Below, piece by piece: positions 63,294 through 64,000 of a stretch of 64,000 nucleotides of DNA. The translations under genes and the position numbers were made by a program. The notes beneath the pieces were generated by a model. The model did no database searches. It saw nothing but the letters and a program-made list of their open reading frames with translations, and was not told the DNA's origin. Position 1 is the first letter of the stretch; each line of letters begins with the position of its first letter. Origin of the DNA: Pseudoalteromonas distincta (GTDB lineage: Bacteria; Pseudomonadota; Gammaproteobacteria; Enterobacterales; Alteromonadaceae); contig NZ_JWIG01000011.1 in NCBI RefSeq assembly GCF_000814675.1, positions 62,001 through 126,000 on the forward strand, in the 5' to 3' direction.

Positions 63294-63319
63294 AAAAGCT
63301 CAGCTATTGCTGAGCTTTT
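63294..63319. terminator. Bidirectional terminator between convergent genes
   Basis: AAAAGCTCAGC (63294-63304) and GCTGAGCTTTT (63309-63319) form a perfect eleven-base stem with a TATT loop. Confidence 0.9.
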
Positions 63320-63339
63320 AGGATGTTAACTTATTTTAT

Positions 63340-63705
63340 TTATACGGCTGCTGGCTCTGCAGCTAGTTCTTTTGGATTTGGGCCATAATCGTTCTCACCT
63401 TCATGTGAGTCTTGTGCAAGAAAAACAATTAAAACAATCCAACCAATTACTGGCACTAACCAAAGTAACTGCCACCAGCCTGAACGACCAGTATCATGAA
63501 GGCGACGTGCGCCAGCACTCAAACTAGGTATCAATAGTGCTAAACTATAAATATTGCTGATAATATAAAAGCCAATTAATTCATCAACGAATGAAAGTGC
63601 TATAGAGATTAAAGTGTTAATCAATACAAACATCCAATATGCTTTACGACGGTTACGGCCTGAAAAATCGGCGTAGCTGCGCAGTGCGTTCATATAATGT
63701 TCCAT
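63340..63705 (-). CDS. DUF805 inner-membrane protein
   Basis: The 121-residue protein has the DUF805 pattern: YADFSGRNRRKAYWMFVLIN, SLALLIPSLSAGARRLHDTGRSGWWQLLWLVPVIGWIVLIVFL and an acidic tail with NDYGPNP. Four membrane segments. The family is widespread (E. coli YhaH, YhaI) and of unknown function. Monocistronic, ATG 63705; the convergent terminator lies just past its stop. Confidence 0.92.
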   Translation of the reverse strand: MEHYMNALRSYADFSGRNRRKAYWMFVLINTLISIALSFVDELIGFYIISNIYSLALLIPSLSAGARRLHDTGRSGWWQLLWLVPVIGWIVLIVFLAQDSHEGENDYGPNPKELAAEPAAV

Positions 63706-63805
63706 GAAATTTCCTTAGTGTTATTTTTTATATTCCCTAACGGGGTTAACTTTATTACTTTTTAGTAACACTTGTATCTTAAATAAAAACAGACTCATTT
63801 AAAAC

Positions 63806-63832
63806 AAAAAACCAGCAAATTGCTGGTTTTTT
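63806..63832 (-). terminator. Terminator separated from its gene
   Basis: ACCAGCAA (63811-63818) and TTGCTGGT (63820-63827) form a stem with A and T tracts on both sides. No plus-strand gene precedes it. On the minus strand it would end a gene lying to the right, beyond the repeat that begins at about 63836, suggesting insertion between gene and terminator. Confidence 0.6.
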
Positions 63833-63835
63833 ATT

Positions 63836-64000
63836 AGGGCGTGTTGACCTTTGCGGATTGAAATTTGTTCAATCTAGGGGCGATTAAATCGCGGCGCGAG
63901 GTTTGTAACCTAGTGGGCTAAGTAAAAACCGAGCAACAAAGAGTTTATCGCCCCTAGGCAAAACCCGAAGGGCAGCGCATGTTTGGCATTTATGCTGCGT
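63836..64000. mobile_element. Structured repeat or end of a mobile element, cut by the window
   Basis: From AGGGCGTGTTGACCTTTGC onward the sequence is GC-richer than its surroundings and heavily self-complementary: CTAGGGGCGAT (63874-63884) pairs with ATCGCCCCTAG (63947-63957). No frame is open. It looks like the terminal part of an insertion element or a MITE; the other end lies outside the window. Confidence 0.5.

Overview
The window reads as chromosomal DNA of a marine gammaproteobacterium of the Alteromonadales, most likely Pseudoalteromonas. This is an inference from the AT-rich composition, gene families and overall protein character; no database search was possible. Almost all of it is densely packed housekeeping or environmental-response DNA: about 60 supportable protein genes, many separated by clear hairpin-plus-T terminators. 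No rRNA, tRNA or CRISPR array was seen.

Layout. 1-3.5 kb: purK-purE and a YbiT-type ABC-F protein that appears to start at ATT. 4-10.8 kb: a porin, a decayed 0.7 kb stretch with a perfect-core LexA box, an esterase-like protein, a MarC protein, a GNAT enzyme, two small proteins, a periplasmic MsrA and a 2OG-Fe(II) oxygenase. 11.1-14.5 kb: an overlapping operon of outer-membrane protein, PstS-like binding protein and GGDEF enzyme. 14.5-17 kb: membrane proteins and short repeats. 17.1-19.8 kb: a low-GC accessory island with a two-gene Thoeris anti-phage system (thsA, thsB), an attC-like hairpin, a 146 bp MITE and an orphan ORF. 20-29.9 kb: a cold-shock/excalibur fusion, a TRIC-type channel, DUF421, glyoxalase I, a UhpA/UhpB-like two-component pair, htpX and a flavoprotein. 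30-35.2 kb: the biotin genes bioBFCD and divergent bioA around a BirA-type operator. 35.3-39.8 kb: a four-gene Fur-boxed ferric ABC importer. 40.2-43.5 kb: a PAS kinase, a receiver protein, an HD-GYP regulator, an acetyltransferase pseudogene and a small P-loop kinase. 43.8-54.1 kb: asnS, etfBA and divergent etfD with two palindromic operators, a thioesterase, an OMP, trmO, proS and an LpxH-like hydrolase. 54.1-64 kb: a large hybrid kinase, a Nat-type ABC exporter with DUF3025, an M28 lipoprotein peptidase, a Fur-boxed metal exporter and DUF805, ending inside an unidentified structured repeat.

How the parts work together. Purine, biotin and translation genes are core metabolism. The etf genes feed electrons from acyl-CoA dehydrogenation to quinone. 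Two Fur-type boxes mark metal-homeostasis units. Several genes act on signalling or c-di-GMP (the GGDEF protein, the HD-GYP protein and three histidine kinases).

The most notable accessory locus is the Thoeris pair. The family is known, but its setting here is unusual: thsB is followed directly by an attC-like structure, and a MITE sits exactly at that structure's GTT triplet. No wholly novel system could be demonstrated from sequence alone.
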